Under the pieces are notes generated by a model. The model was not told the origin of the DNA, ran no database searches, and was given only the letters and a program-made list of their open reading frames with translations. 64,000 bases of DNA from positions 1,516,801 to 1,580,800 of the forward strand of contig NZ_CP098400.1 in the NCBI RefSeq assembly GCF_023674465.1, read 5' to 3'. Source of the stretch: Xiashengella succiniciproducens (GTDB lineage Bacteria > Bacteroidota > Bacteroidia > Bacteroidales > Marinilabiliaceae). Positions 44,375 to 52,962 of this stretch are shown here, piece by piece. Position 1 is the stretch's first letter; the number at the start of each line of letters is the position of its first letter. A program made the translations under genes and the position numbers.

Positions 44375-45241
44375 ATGGTAGTTGCAATATGCGGAAGTAG
44401 CGGACTAATAGGTACAGCTGTAAAGCAGGCCCTTGAAGCCAGGGATTGCAGGATAGTACCCGTTACACGTACCGATATTGCTTCCGGTAGCGATCATTTG
44501 AAAGATTTGCTTGATGGATGCGATGCGTTGGTCAACCTAGCCGGTGTTTCAATTGCAGGAAGATGGACTGAGGCCCGCAAAAAGGAAATATACGAGAGCC
44601 GGGTTCTTACTACAAGGAGACTTGTTGAAGCAGTTAATTCACTTGAAAAACCACTGGCTGATTTTATTACTGCCTCAGCAGTTGGTATTTACGACAGTGT
44701 AGAAGTTCATGATGAGTTTTCAACAAGCTATGCATCAGGCTTCCTTGCTGATCTCTGTATTGACTGGGAACATGAAGCCCTTAAAGTTGATGCAGAAAAG
44801 ACCCGTCTGACCATATTCCGGCTTGGAGTTGTGCTTTCAGCATCCGGTGGGATGCTGAAAAAAATGTTGCCTCCATTCAGACTGGGACTTGGAGCCAGAA
44901 TTGGCAAGGGTGATTTTTATATGCCATGGATTCATATAGATGATGTTGTAAAAGCCATAGTAGGTACTATTTTTAAGCCAATAGCAACAGGGGTATATAA
45001 CCTTGTGGCACCCGAAATCGTAACAAACCGTGAATTTACCCTTCAGCTTGCAGCTGTAACAGGTAAAGCGGCTTATCTTACCCTTCCCGCAAAACTTGTT
45101 AGCCTTGTCATGGGAGAAGCGTCCCAACTGTTACTTGAAGGCCAGCAAGTAATACCCCAGCGGCTTCTGGCTGATGGATTTGAGTTTTCTTACCCTACCC
45201 TTGAGTCGGCCTTGAGAAAGGAACTTATTGGTAAAAACTGA
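44375..45241 (+). CDS. TIGR01777-type NAD(P)-binding epimerase/oxidoreductase
   Basis: A 288-residue extended short-chain dehydrogenase related to YfcH. It has 'AICGSSGLIGTAVKQAL' for nucleotide binding, 'LVNLAGVSIAGRWTEARKKE', 'FITASAVGIYD' with a Tyr in the active-site area, and 'MPWIHIDDVVKAI'. The C-terminal DUF1731 segment is 'QQVIPQRLLADGFEFSYPTL'. Substrate unknown. Starts 9 bases after cdaA, in the same operon. Confidence 0.9.
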   Translation: MVVAICGSSGLIGTAVKQALEARDCRIVPVTRTDIASGSDHLKDLLDGCDALVNLAGVSIAGRWTEARKKEIYESRVLTTRRLVEAVNSLEKPLADFITASAVGIYDSVEVHDEFSTSYASGFLADLCIDWEHEALKVDAEKTRLTIFRLGVVLSASGGMLKKMLPPFRLGLGARIGKGDFYMPWIHIDDVVKAIVGTIFKPIATGVYNLVAPEIVTNREFTLQLAAVTGKAAYLTLPAKLVSLVMGEASQLLLEGQQVIPQRLLADGFEFSYPTLESALRKELIGKN

Positions 45242-45261
45242 GTCCAAAAACCTGAGAGGAG

Positions 45262-46260
45262 ATGAATTTTAAGAAATGGTGGAAGAAAGCCAGAAGGGGA
45301 ATAAAATATCCTATTCTGGTCTTCCTTATTAAGTCTTTTGTGCTAGTTGTACGTTTAGTACCCCGAAAGGCAGTCCTGGCATTTTGCAGAGCAGTAGGTC
45401 AACTTGCATTTACTATGGCTCGGTCAAACCGCAAAAAGACAGTAAATAATCTGAGTCATATTTATGGTAACAAGCTTAGTCAGGTTGAGATAAAAGACCT
45501 GGCCAGGTCTGTGTTTGTTCACCAGGCGATGAATTTCGGAGATTATATAAAGACTTTGCATTGTACGACACGTGAAGGATTTGCCGGGATTATAGATATC
45601 GAAGGGGAGGAACATCTCAAAGCTGCTTATGAACAGGGTAGGGGAGTAATCTGCCTGATGAGTCATACAGGTTCCTGGGAGTTTTCTGCAATTATTCTTC
45701 CGGTGATGGGGTACTCAACATCGGCACTTAGTCGCCCGCTACCAAATCCCAGAATCGATAAACTAATTGTAGAGGCCCGTCAGCGCAGAGGCATGAAGAA
45801 CATAAGCAGGGGTAAGGCCTATCCCAAACTTATCGATGCAATCAACAGTGGTGACTGCCTGATTATTATGATAGATCAGGACACTACAGCTCCGAGTGTA
45901 TTTGTTGACTTCCTTGGAAGACGCGCCTATACCCCTGTTGGCGCTGCAAGGCTTGCACTTGACACAAAGGCCCCCGTGGTGCCTATGTTTATGAGGAGAA
46001 AGGCTGATAATACGCATCAGTTTACTATACTTCCACCTGTTGACCTTATCGATACTGGAGACAGAGAGAATGATCTGCTTGAGAACACAAGAGTTTACTC
46101 AAATATTATCAGTGATTTTATTGACAAATATCCTGACCAGTGGGTATGGATGCACGAGAGATGGAAGACCACCCCAGAGTCTCAAAAACTATTCGTTGAA
46201 AAGCTTGAAGCAAAAAAGAGGGCAGAGAAAGAGCGGCTTTTAAAAGAAGGCCATAAATAA
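45262..46260 (+). CDS. LpxL/HtrB-like lipid acyltransferase
   Basis: Member of the lysophospholipid/lipid A acyltransferase family, which adds a secondary acyl chain to lipid A or a related lipid at the inner membrane. 332 residues, with one N-terminal membrane stretch (about 16-34). The HX4E catalytic motif is His135 to Glu140 ('SHTGSWE', where Ser replaces the common Asn). 'IMIDQDTTAPSVFVDFLG' and 'PVVPMFMRR' are typical. Last gene of the folP operon, ended by a strong terminator. Confidence 0.9.
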   Translation: MNFKKWWKKARRGIKYPILVFLIKSFVLVVRLVPRKAVLAFCRAVGQLAFTMARSNRKKTVNNLSHIYGNKLSQVEIKDLARSVFVHQAMNFGDYIKTLHCTTREGFAGIIDIEGEEHLKAAYEQGRGVICLMSHTGSWEFSAIILPVMGYSTSALSRPLPNPRIDKLIVEARQRRGMKNISRGKAYPKLIDAINSGDCLIIMIDQDTTAPSVFVDFLGRRAYTPVGAARLALDTKAPVVPMFMRRKADNTHQFTILPPVDLIDTGDRENDLLENTRVYSNIISDFIDKYPDQWVWMHERWKTTPESQKLFVEKLEAKKRAEKERLLKEGHK

Positions 46261-46292
46261 CGGACGACACATAAGAGCCCAACACTACATAG

Positions 46293-46324
46293 CAAAAAAG
46301 GCTGCCCGAAGGCAGCCTTTTTGA
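46293..46324. terminator. Bidirectional intrinsic terminator
   Basis: A perfect 12-bp stem (46295-46306 with 46311-46322, loop CGAA) includes the A-run and T-run. It lies between the acyltransferase and the convergent pckA. Confidence 0.9.
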
Positions 46325-46341
46325 ATTTATACAGACTTGTA

Positions 46342-47946
46342 TTACAGCTGTGGACCGTAAGGAACAAGAGCCTTTGCATCTGGGTTGCTTGTGAATTTTT
46401 CGAAGTTCTTAACAAAGCGACCTGCAAGGTCAACTGCTTTTTCTTCCCATTGCTTAGAATCAGCATATGTGTCTCTTGGATCGAGAATAGCCGGATCAAC
46501 TGCAGGAAGAGCTGTTGGAACAGCAAAGTTGAAATAAGGAATAGTCTTGGTATCAGCATTGTCGATTGAACCATCAAGGATAGCGTCGATAATACCACGG
46601 GTATCCTTAATAGAAATACGCTTTCCTGAACCATTCCATCCTGTGTTAACCAGATAAGCCTTAGCACCAACCTTTTCCATTCTCTTTACAAGTTCACGTG
46701 CATATACAGTTGGGTGCAGTGAAAGGAATGCAGCACCAAAGCATGCAGAGAAAGTAGGAGTAGGTTCAGTGATACCACGTTCTGTACCGGCTAGCTTAGC
46801 TGTAAAGCCTGACAGGAAGTAGTATTGAGTCTGCTCTGGAGTCAGAATAGAAACAGGAGGTAATACACCGAATGCATCAGCAGAAAGGAAGATAACCTTC
46901 TTAGCATGTCCTGCCTTTGATACTGGCTTAACGATGTTAACAATGTGATTGATCGGGTAAGAAACACGAGTGTTTTCAGTAACTGACTTGTCATTGAAAT
47001 CAATCTTGCCGTCAGCTGATACAGTTACGTTTTCCAGCAGAGCGTCACGCTTGATAGCATTGTAGATATCAGGTTCGTGTTCCTTGCTCAGGTTGATTAC
47101 CTTAGCGTAGCAACCACCTTCGAAGTTGAAGATACCATCATCATCCCAACCGTGTTCGTCGTCACCAATCAGCAAACGCTTTGGATCAGTTGAAAGGGTT
47201 GTCTTACCTGTACCAGACAGACCAAAGAAGATTGCAGTCTCATCCTTTTCGTTAGTGTTGGCAGAGCAGTGCATTGAAGCTATACCCCTCAATGGAAGCA
47301 GGTAGTTCATATATGAGAACATACCTTTCTTCATTTCACCACCATACCATGTATTCAGGATAACCTGGATCTTTTCTTTCAGGTTGAATACGATAGCAGT
47401 CTCTGAGTTAAGACCAAGTTCCTTATAGTTCTCAACCTTTGCCTTAGAAGCGTTGATAATGATGAAATCAGGCTCGCCGAAGTTCTTCAGTTCTTCTTCG
47501 GTTGGACGGATAAACATATTGGTCACGAAGTGAGCCTGCCATGCAACTTCCATGATAAAGCGAAGTTTCAGACGGGTATTTTCGTTAGCACCGCAGAAAG
47601 CATCAACTACAAATAGACGCTTGTTTGACAGACAGTCAACAGCAAGCTTCTTGATTTCTTTCCATGCAGCTTCGGTAACAGGCTTATTGTCGTTCTTGTA
47701 TGCATCTGATGTCCACCAGATAGTATCCTTAGATACTTCGTCCATTACAAAGAACTTGTCCTTGGGTGAACGACCAGTGTACTCACCAGTCATTACATTA
47801 ACAGCACCCAGTTCAGTTACCTGGCCTCTTTCAAAGCCTACAAGACTTGGTTTTGTTTCTTCTTCGAAAAGCAGATCGTATGAGGGGTTGTAAACGATTT
47901 CCTTTACACCTTGAATCCCATACTTAGTCAAATCAACATTTGCCAT
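46342..47946 (-). CDS. pckA: Phosphoenolpyruvate carboxykinase (ATP)
   Basis: Interconverts oxaloacetate and PEP with ATP/ADP. In anaerobic Bacteroidota it often runs toward oxaloacetate, conserving energy on the way to succinate. 534 residues. Motifs: '[14 protein letters not shown]', the ATP-type P-loop '[14 protein letters not shown]' (241-254), '[20 protein letters not shown]' and '[10 protein letters not shown]'. It has its own promoter with a perfect 34-bp palindrome just upstream, which suggests tight regulation. Confidence 0.97.
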   Translation of the reverse strand: MANVDLTKYGIQGVKEIVYNPSYDLLFEEETKPSLVGFERGQVTELGAVNVMTGEYTGRSPKDKFFVMDEVSKDTIWWTSDAYKNDNKPVTEAAWKEIKKLAVDCLSNKRLFVVDAFCGANENTRLKLRFIMEVAWQAHFVTNMFIRPTEEELKNFGEPDFIIINASKAKVENYKELGLNSETAIVFNLKEKIQVILNTWYGGEMKKGMFSYMNYLLPLRGIASMHCSANTNEKDETAIFFGLSGTGKTTLSTDPKRLLIGDDEHGWDDDGIFNFEGGCYAKVINLSKEHEPDIYNAIKRDALLENVTVSADGKIDFNDKSVTENTRVSYPINHIVNIVKPVSKAGHAKKVIFLSADAFGVLPPVSILTPEQTQYYFLSGFTAKLAGTERGITEPTPTFSACFGAAFLSLHPTVYARELVKRMEKVGAKAYLVNTGWNGSGKRISIKDTRGIIDAILDGSIDNADTKTIPYFNFAVPTALPAVDPAILDPRDTYADSKQWEEKAVDLAGRFVKNFEKFTSNPDAKALVPYGPQL

Positions 47947-48014
47947 ACTTAGATTTATTTAATTATTTGACATTATACCCATAGCATGAAGGTGGTTTAA
48001 CTTTACCACCGTCA

Positions 48015-48022
48015 CAAAGATA
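48015..48022 (-). promoter_or_regulatory. Candidate promoter -7 box for pckA
   Basis: On the minus strand this reads TATCTTTG, 68 bases before the pckA start. It lies just downstream of a long palindrome. Confidence 0.5.
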
Positions 48023-48028
48023 TAAAAG

Positions 48029-48062
48029 AATAATATTAAAGAAATATTTCTTTAATATTATT
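48029..48062. promoter_or_regulatory. Perfect 34-bp palindrome in the pckA promoter region
   Basis: The half-site AATAATATTAAAGAAAT is followed directly by its exact reverse complement, with no spacer, for 17 paired bases. It starts 6 bases upstream of the pckA -7 box and so covers the -33 region. A perfect match of this length is unlikely by chance even in AT-rich sequence. An operator for a dimeric or tetrameric regulator is the simplest reading. The rest of the 234 bases between pckA and the tRNA genes holds only the tRNA terminator. Confidence 0.65.
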
Positions 48063-48127
48063 TCTACAAAATCTTTCGATTTAACATTTTTTTAGGAATT
48101 AAGCTGTCAAATCGTAGTTATTAACGA

Positions 48128-48171
48128 CAATAAATAAAAAAGCCTTGATAACCAAAGTTATCAAGGCTTAC
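48128..48171 (-). terminator. Intrinsic terminator of the tRNA-Asp pair
   Basis: A perfect 13-bp stem (48140-48152 with 48157-48169) is followed on the minus strand by TTTTTTATTTA, 11 bases after the second tRNA. Confidence 0.9.
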
Positions 48172-48180
48172 TTTGCTTTG

Positions 48181-48254
48181 CGGTCTGGACGGGACTCGAA
48201 CCCGCGACCCCCGGCGTGACAGGCCGATATTCTAACCAACTGAACTACCAGACC
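48181..48254 (-). tRNA. tRNA-Asp (GTC), copy 2
   Basis: A 74-base cloverleaf on the minus strand: acceptor GGTCTGG with CCAGACC, discriminator G, anticodon loop CTGTCAC (anticodon GTC), T-loop GGTTCGAGTCC. The 3' CCA is not encoded. Identical to the copy 42 bases upstream. Confidence 0.97.
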
Positions 48255-48296
48255 AAAGTCTTAAGCAAATTATCTTTTAACAATATTCTAGTTTTG

Positions 48297-48370
48297 CGGT
48301 CTGGACGGGACTCGAACCCGCGACCCCCGGCGTGACAGGCCGATATTCTAACCAACTGAACTACCAGACC
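48297..48370 (-). tRNA. tRNA-Asp (GTC), copy 1
   Basis: Same 74-base sequence as the other copy. It is the promoter-proximal gene of the pair; a TATATTTG -7 box lies 30 bases upstream. CCA is not encoded. Confidence 0.97.
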
Positions 48371-48400
48371 AGAATCTTGTGCCTTTCTTTAAAGACGCTG

Positions 48401-48408
48401 CAAATATA
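48401..48408 (-). promoter_or_regulatory. Candidate promoter -7 box for the tRNA-Asp pair
   Basis: On the minus strand this reads TATATTTG, an exact TAnnTTTG match, 30 bases before the first tRNA. Confidence 0.55.
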
Positions 48409-48517
48409 AATGTTCTTTTGATTATTTCAATAAGCTGGACGCATTTTTTACAGTCATTTTTCATGATTTTTCGCTGTGGTGCTGATACTGAACAAGTAGA
48501 GCAGTGTAGTTTTTACA

Positions 48518-48552
48518 CAAAAAAAGGCTACCACTACTGTGGCAGCCTTCCA
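48518..48552 (-). terminator. Intrinsic terminator of the aroQ-pyk operon
   Basis: An 11-bp stem with one mismatch (48524-48534 with 48539-48549) is followed on the minus strand by a T-run, 24 bases after the pyk stop. Confidence 0.85.
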
Positions 48553-48573
48553 TATTGCTATTCGTTGCAACGA

Positions 48574-50004
48574 CTACTCGTTGTAACGGTCAATCTTATT
48601 TACAAGACCTTTGACTGTAATAATTTCAAGATAGGTAGTACCTCCACCAATTCCGAAACTTCCTCCCAGATAAGTAACCAGGTCATTATCGTCAAGGATT
48701 TCTTTCTTCTTCAACTTGTCTACAGTCTTCCTCATAATCTCGCCCTTAGAGCTACCAGGTTCTGTAAGCCTTGGGAATACTCCATAGGAGAGGGCTAGTT
48801 CCCTTCCAACCCTCTTGTTGTAGCACAGAGCTACCACTGGTTGAGGACCTCTGAATGCAGCAAGGTAACGGGCAGTTTTTCCGGTTAGACTATCAGTAAG
48901 AACGGCCTTGATGGGCAGTTCCTTAGAAGCCTTAACAGCAGTATCAGCCAGATATGCAGTAATATCATTCTTCACAAGGTCAACCGGAATGTCATTGCGC
49001 GCACCCTTTGCTAGTTCCACTTCCTTGGCAATGCTTGCCATGGTAGCAACAGCTTCAACAGGATATTTACCGTAGGCAGTCTCACCACTTAGCATGATAG
49101 CATCAGTGCGGTAGTATATTGCATTAGCAATATCAGTTACTTCAGCACGTGTAGGACGAGGATGCTTAATCATGCTATGCAGCATTTGAGTAGCTACAAT
49201 AACAGGCTTCTTAGCCTCAACACACTTACGAATCAGTTGTCTTTGAACCAGAGGAATCTTTTCCTGACCGATCTCGATAGCCAGGTCGCCACGTGCTACC
49301 ATTACGCCATAGACGTTCTCAAGAATTTCGTCGATATTCTCAACACCTTCCTGATTTTCAATCTTGGCAATAATCTTTATAGGACTATCGTGCTCATCAA
49401 GAATCTTTTGTATTGCCTTCACATCGTCAGCATTGCGAACAAAGGAGTGAGCAATGAAATCAATGTCTTTTTCAATACCAAACTTAATGAACTCTATATC
49501 ACGTTCTGTAAGAGAAGGAAGGTTGATGCGAACACCTGGGATATTAACACTCTTCTTACTACCAAGAGTACCGTTATTCAGAACTTCGCATTTAAGCATT
49601 CCATTTGTAACATCCCTTACTACAAGGTCAATCTCACCATCGTCGAAAAGGAGGTGGCTGTTAACACCTACATCCTCAGCAATATTTGGATAGGAGACAC
49701 AGATGACTTCCTTGTCACTCTTGCCAGATGGATCTCCCTTAATATATACGATGTCACCCATTTCCAGAACAATGTCGTTGTCGCAACGGGTAGTCCTGAT
49801 TTCTGGACCCTTTGTATCCATCAACAGAGCAATCTTCTCCGATACCTGGCGGACATTGTTTATAACACGCTCCAACCCCTCGAAGTCGACATGGGCAGTA
49901 TTCATACGTACTACATCCATGCCAGCTTTGTATAACTTCTTTACAAAATCCACATCGCATCTGAGATCAGATACGGTGGCCACAATCTTAGTGTGTTTTT
50001 TCAT
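48574..50004 (-). CDS. pyk: Pyruvate kinase
   Basis: Last step of glycolysis, PEP plus ADP to pyruvate plus ATP. 476 residues. Motifs: 'MDVVRMNTAHVD', 'MDTKGPEIRT', 'IIAKIENQEGVENIDEIL' with the catalytic Lys, 'GVMVARGDLAIEIG' and 'DAIMLSGETAYGKYPVEAV'. The C-terminal domain is present, ending 'TYLEIITVKGL'. It follows aroQ by 37 bases on the same strand, so the two are probably cotranscribed. Confidence 0.97.
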   Translation of the reverse strand: MKKHTKIVATVSDLRCDVDFVKKLYKAGMDVVRMNTAHVDFEGLERVINNVRQVSEKIALLMDTKGPEIRTTRCDNDIVLEMGDIVYIKGDPSGKSDKEVICVSYPNIAEDVGVNSHLLFDDGEIDLVVRDVTNGMLKCEVLNNGTLGSKKSVNIPGVRINLPSLTERDIEFIKFGIEKDIDFIAHSFVRNADDVKAIQKILDEHDSPIKIIAKIENQEGVENIDEILENVYGVMVARGDLAIEIGQEKIPLVQRQLIRKCVEAKKPVIVATQMLHSMIKHPRPTRAEVTDIANAIYYRTDAIMLSGETAYGKYPVEAVATMASIAKEVELAKGARNDIPVDLVKNDITAYLADTAVKASKELPIKAVLTDSLTGKTARYLAAFRGPQPVVALCYNKRVGRELALSYGVFPRLTEPGSSKGEIMRKTVDKLKKKEILDDNDLVTYLGGSFGIGGGTTYLEIITVKGLVNKIDRYNE

Positions 50005-50041
50005 CGGGAAAAATAGTTATCAGAATTAATCAGTAATTATG

Positions 50042-50467
50042 CTAAATCAAAATGTCCTTTATATAAGACAACGCCATCCTGTACGATTCAAGTCCAAATC
50101 CGCAGATAACTCCTTCAACTACAGGTGATAGATAGGAATGATGACGGAATGCTTCGCGCCTGAACACATTGGAAATATGTACTTCAATTGCTTTGGCTGG
50201 AACTGCCGAAAGGGCATCGGCTATGGCAGGAGAACTGTGGGTATAAGCCCCTGCATTAATAATAATTCTATCTGCAGAAAAACCTTCCCTTTGGATGCAA
50301 TCAATTATTTCGCCTTCGTTATTTGACTGAAAGTAGTTTATCTCAAACTGCGGAAAGTCTTTCCTGAGTTGGTCTAGGTAGGATTCGAAAGTAGTACTTC
50401 CGTAAATTTCGGGTTCTCTAACTCCTAATAGATTTAAATTAGGACCGTTTATTATTACTATCTTCAT
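50042..50467 (-). CDS. aroQ: 3-Dehydroquinate dehydratase, type II
   Basis: Third step of the shikimate pathway. 141 residues, the short dodecameric type. 'IINGPNLNLLGVREPEIYG' carries the catalytic Arg and Tyr, 'YFQSNNEGEIID' the active-site Asn, 'INAGAYTHSS' and 'EVHISNVFRREAFRHHS' the catalytic His. It is divergent from xerD and followed by pyk. Confidence 0.96.
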   Translation of the reverse strand: MKIVIINGPNLNLLGVREPEIYGSTTFESYLDQLRKDFPQFEINYFQSNNEGEIIDCIQREGFSADRIIINAGAYTHSSPAIADALSAVPAKAIEVHISNVFRREAFRHHSYLSPVVEGVICGFGLESYRMALSYIKDILI

Positions 50468-50491
50468 AATGTCAATGCTTCAAAGGCGCTG

Positions 50492-50499
50492 CAAAAATA
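50492..50499 (-). promoter_or_regulatory. Candidate promoter -7 box for aroQ-pyk
   Basis: On the minus strand this reads TATTTTTG, 24 bases before the aroQ start. Confidence 0.45.
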
Positions 50500-50548
50500 G
50501 GACAAGACTTTGAAATAAAAAATATGTCTTTTGTTAAACTTTTACCAG

Positions 50549-50556
50549 TAATTTTG
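50549..50556 (+). promoter_or_regulatory. Candidate promoter -7 box for xerD
   Basis: TAATTTTG fits TAnnTTTG, about 106 bases before the xerD start; TTTTG lies 15 bases upstream of it. The distance to the gene is longer than for the other boxes. Confidence 0.3.
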
Positions 50557-50662
50557 CCCAAATAGATAAAATAATTTGCACTTTTAATTAAATATTGCCT
50601 TTTATCATTTTGAATCTGAGTTTTTGTTTCTCTCTTTGAAAAAGAGTAAATAAAATACTGTT

Positions 50663-51562
50663 ATGAATTGGGAATCGGAAATTAATGAGTTTAGGAATTA
50701 CTTGAGGTTGGAAAAGGGATTGTCGGATAACTCCATACATGCTTATATTACTGATCTTTATAAACTGGTGTCCTATCTCAGAAGCAATGGGTTGGATAAT
50801 GGACCTGAGACAGTCACCCTCAACGAACTGAAGGGGCTGATTGAATGGATAAGTAATAGAGGTATCAGTCCAAGGACTCAGGCAAGGATTATTAGTGGAA
50901 TTAAGTCTTTTTATAAATTCCTCCTGATAGAGGAGCGTATTGAAAAAGATCCGACTGCTCTGCTTGAGGCACCACGCATTGGAAGGAAACTTCCAGAAGT
51001 TCTTAGTGTAGAGGAAATAGATGCCATTATTAATGCTGTTGACATTAGAAAACCTGAAGGACAGAGAAATAAAGCCATCCTTGAGACTTTGTATAGCTGT
51101 GGGCTAAGGGTGTCCGAATTAATTGACCTGAAGGTATCAAATCTCTTTTTCGAGTCTGGATTTATTAAGGTAGAGGGTAAGGGTAGTAAGGAAAGACTTG
51201 TACCAATTAGTAACAAGGCAATTAAAGAGATTAATCTTTATATTAGTGAATACAGGCGTGTACTTAAGATACACCCTCCTCATGAGGACATTCTTTTCTT
51301 AAACAGAAGGGGAAGAAAGTTGTCGAGGGTTATGATCTTTACCATAATTAAGAATATAGCAAGGGATCTTAATATCACCAAGAACATTAGTCCTCATACT
51401 TTCCGTCATTCATTTGCCACTCACCTTGTAGACGGGGGAGCCAACCTTAGGGCAGTACAGGAAATGCTGGGGCACGAATCAATTATTACAACAGAGATTT
51501 ACACCCACCTTGACAAGGACTACCTAAGTGATACAGTATCACATTATCATCCACGAAACTAA
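50663..51562 (+). CDS. xerD: Tyrosine recombinase XerD
   Basis: Chromosome dimer resolution at dif together with XerC. 299 residues. The N-terminal SAM-like domain (about 5-90) is followed by the catalytic domain with the full set: Arg149 ('YSCGLRVSEL'), Lys173 ('GKGSKERLVP'), His245 and Arg248 ('PHTFRHSFATHL'), His271 ('LGHESI') and Tyr280 ('TEIYTH'). Length and sequence fit the housekeeping XerD and not an integrase of a mobile element. No dif site was recognised nearby. Confidence 0.93.
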   Translation: MNWESEINEFRNYLRLEKGLSDNSIHAYITDLYKLVSYLRSNGLDNGPETVTLNELKGLIEWISNRGISPRTQARIISGIKSFYKFLLIEERIEKDPTALLEAPRIGRKLPEVLSVEEIDAIINAVDIRKPEGQRNKAILETLYSCGLRVSELIDLKVSNLFFESGFIKVEGKGSKERLVPISNKAIKEINLYISEYRRVLKIHPPHEDILFLNRRGRKLSRVMIFTIIKNIARDLNITKNISPHTFRHSFATHLVDGGANLRAVQEMLGHESIITTEIYTHLDKDYLSDTVSHYHPRN

Positions 51563-51566
51563 GCTA

Positions 51567-52115
51567 CTAAGACGGGAAGGCTCCAAAAAAGCTGAAATGG
51601 ACCTTCCCATATTTTCTGATACTGTGAAATCTGGGATGTGCAGAAAAGTCCTTGCTGGGTCCATGTTCCATGATTAACAGCCCCTCAGGAGCTAATACTC
51701 CTGTAGCCAGCACCAGATCTATAATCTTTTCACTGCCGGGCAGATCAAAGGGTGGATCTGCAAATACCATAGACACTGATAGGTTTTGCGTATTGCTCAA
51801 AAATCTGAATACGTCTCCCTTTACTGGATGTATTACGTCCTGAAGTTTTAGGTCCTCAACAAGCTTTTTGATATACTTATAGTGCACAAAGTCCTTTTCA
51901 ACACAGGTCACGCTCAATGCACCGCGAGATGCAAATTCTAAGCTGATAGCACCCGTACCGGCAAAAAGGTCCAGAATCCTACATTCTTCGAAATCAAAAT
52001 AGTTGCTAAGGATATTGAACAGAGCCTCACGAGCTACCTCTGTTGTGGGTCTGGCTCTGAAACTTTTGGGAGGCTCGAAGCGCCTGCTCTTTAAAAATCC
52101 ACCTGTTATACGCAT
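51567..52115 (-). CDS. rsmD: 16S rRNA (guanine(966)-N(2))-methyltransferase
   Basis: Methylates G966 of 16S rRNA. 182 residues. It starts 'MRITGGFLKSRRFEPPK', then 'RPTTEVAREALFNIL', the SAM motif 'ILDLFAGTGAISLEFASRGA', and the catalytic motif 'VFADPPFDLP'. It overlaps the end of the DUF3822 gene by 10 bases, so the two are translationally coupled. Confidence 0.94.
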   Translation of the reverse strand: MRITGGFLKSRRFEPPKSFRARPTTEVAREALFNILSNYFDFEECRILDLFAGTGAISLEFASRGALSVTCVEKDFVHYKYIKKLVEDLKLQDVIHPVKGDVFRFLSNTQNLSVSMVFADPPFDLPGSEKIIDLVLATGVLAPEGLLIMEHGPSKDFSAHPRFHSIRKYGKVHFSFFGAFPS

Positions 52116-52948
52116 AAAGGAAGACTTAGCATATTATAAAACTCGGGCGTGTCAAGACTACGAAACTGATGTGAGTATTGAAACTGATGAGGCATATTAC
52201 TGTGTCTTACCTTTTTTATATAGTCTGACAACAAGTTCTCTAGTTCACTGAACCTTGGATGACGGCCAAACATCAGAACTTCAGTGGTCTGGGAATTGAG
52301 TTTCAACTGCTCAAAAACGAAAAGGCAGAAGTAAAGGAAGTCACTCTCGCTTTTAATTGGAAACGAATTGCACAGTTTGAGATTGTTTTCCCTAAATACC
52401 AACAGATCGAAATACTCATTCTCCAGATTAATTATTACAAAGGGCTTTTCCGAATCTGCCATTGTTGCCAGGTTACCCTCTATAATGGGGGTATACTGCT
52501 GATACAGCGAAGGAGCAGGAAATTGTCTGCGTAGTATGCGCTCAAGTTCATGATTTACAGCAAAGATATTGAAGGCATCAGCCATCCTTACTTTGTTGGT
52601 TGCAACACCTTGACTATCCGACAATGTATGGCTGAAAGAAAGCCATTTAATTTCGTCACCATTTTCGTATAGTGAACTAGGAACAAGGGTTGCTATGTTG
52701 GTTGGAAGCAACACCATACATTTCTTGTAGGGGAGGTTGAGCTTCTCAACAGAAGCAAAACATTCCTCTACCTGAGGTATAAGCGCCTGCTTTCCATCCA
52801 GAGGGATATGTTGCATCTGGATGTACTTGTTGCGTACCGGGTCCAGTATACAAAAAGAAAATCCATCCAGAGTGATCTGGATGGATATAAAATATGATGA
52901 ACTTATAACCGGATCAAAACTTTCGTCAACGATAGAAAAAGCCTTCAT
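52106..52948 (-). CDS. DUF3822 family protein
   Basis: A 280-residue cytoplasmic protein of the DUF3822 family, found next to rsmD in many Bacteroidota. It opens 'FSIVDESFDPVISSSYFISI' and contains 'MVLLPTNIATLVPSSLYE' and 'FVIINLENEYFDLLVFREN', a two-lobed pattern reminiscent of actin-like ATPase folds such as PilM, though no nucleotide motif is clear. Downstream of the pseudopilin-like gene (14 bases) and overlapping rsmD. Function unknown. Confidence 0.85.
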   Translation of the reverse strand: MKAFSIVDESFDPVISSSYFISIQITLDGFSFCILDPVRNKYIQMQHIPLDGKQALIPQVEECFASVEKLNLPYKKCMVLLPTNIATLVPSSLYENGDEIKWLSFSHTLSDSQGVATNKVRMADAFNIFAVNHELERILRRQFPAPSLYQQYTPIIEGNLATMADSEKPFVIINLENEYFDLLVFRENNLKLCNSFPIKSESDFLYFCLFVFEQLKLNSQTTEVLMFGRHPRFSELENLLSDYIKKVRHSNMPHQFQYSHQFRSLDTPEFYNMLSLPLCV

Positions 52949-52962
52949 GTCATAAGAAAGTT

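Noticed and set aside
49162-49935. 257-codon open frame antisense to pyruvate kinase
   Set aside because: It lies wholly opposite a well-conserved gene, its translation shows no domain pattern, and no promoter or ribosome site fits.
50663-51562. Tyrosine recombinase as evidence for an integrated element
   Set aside because: It matches housekeeping XerD in length and motifs and is flanked by aroQ and rsmD; no attachment sites or element genes are nearby.
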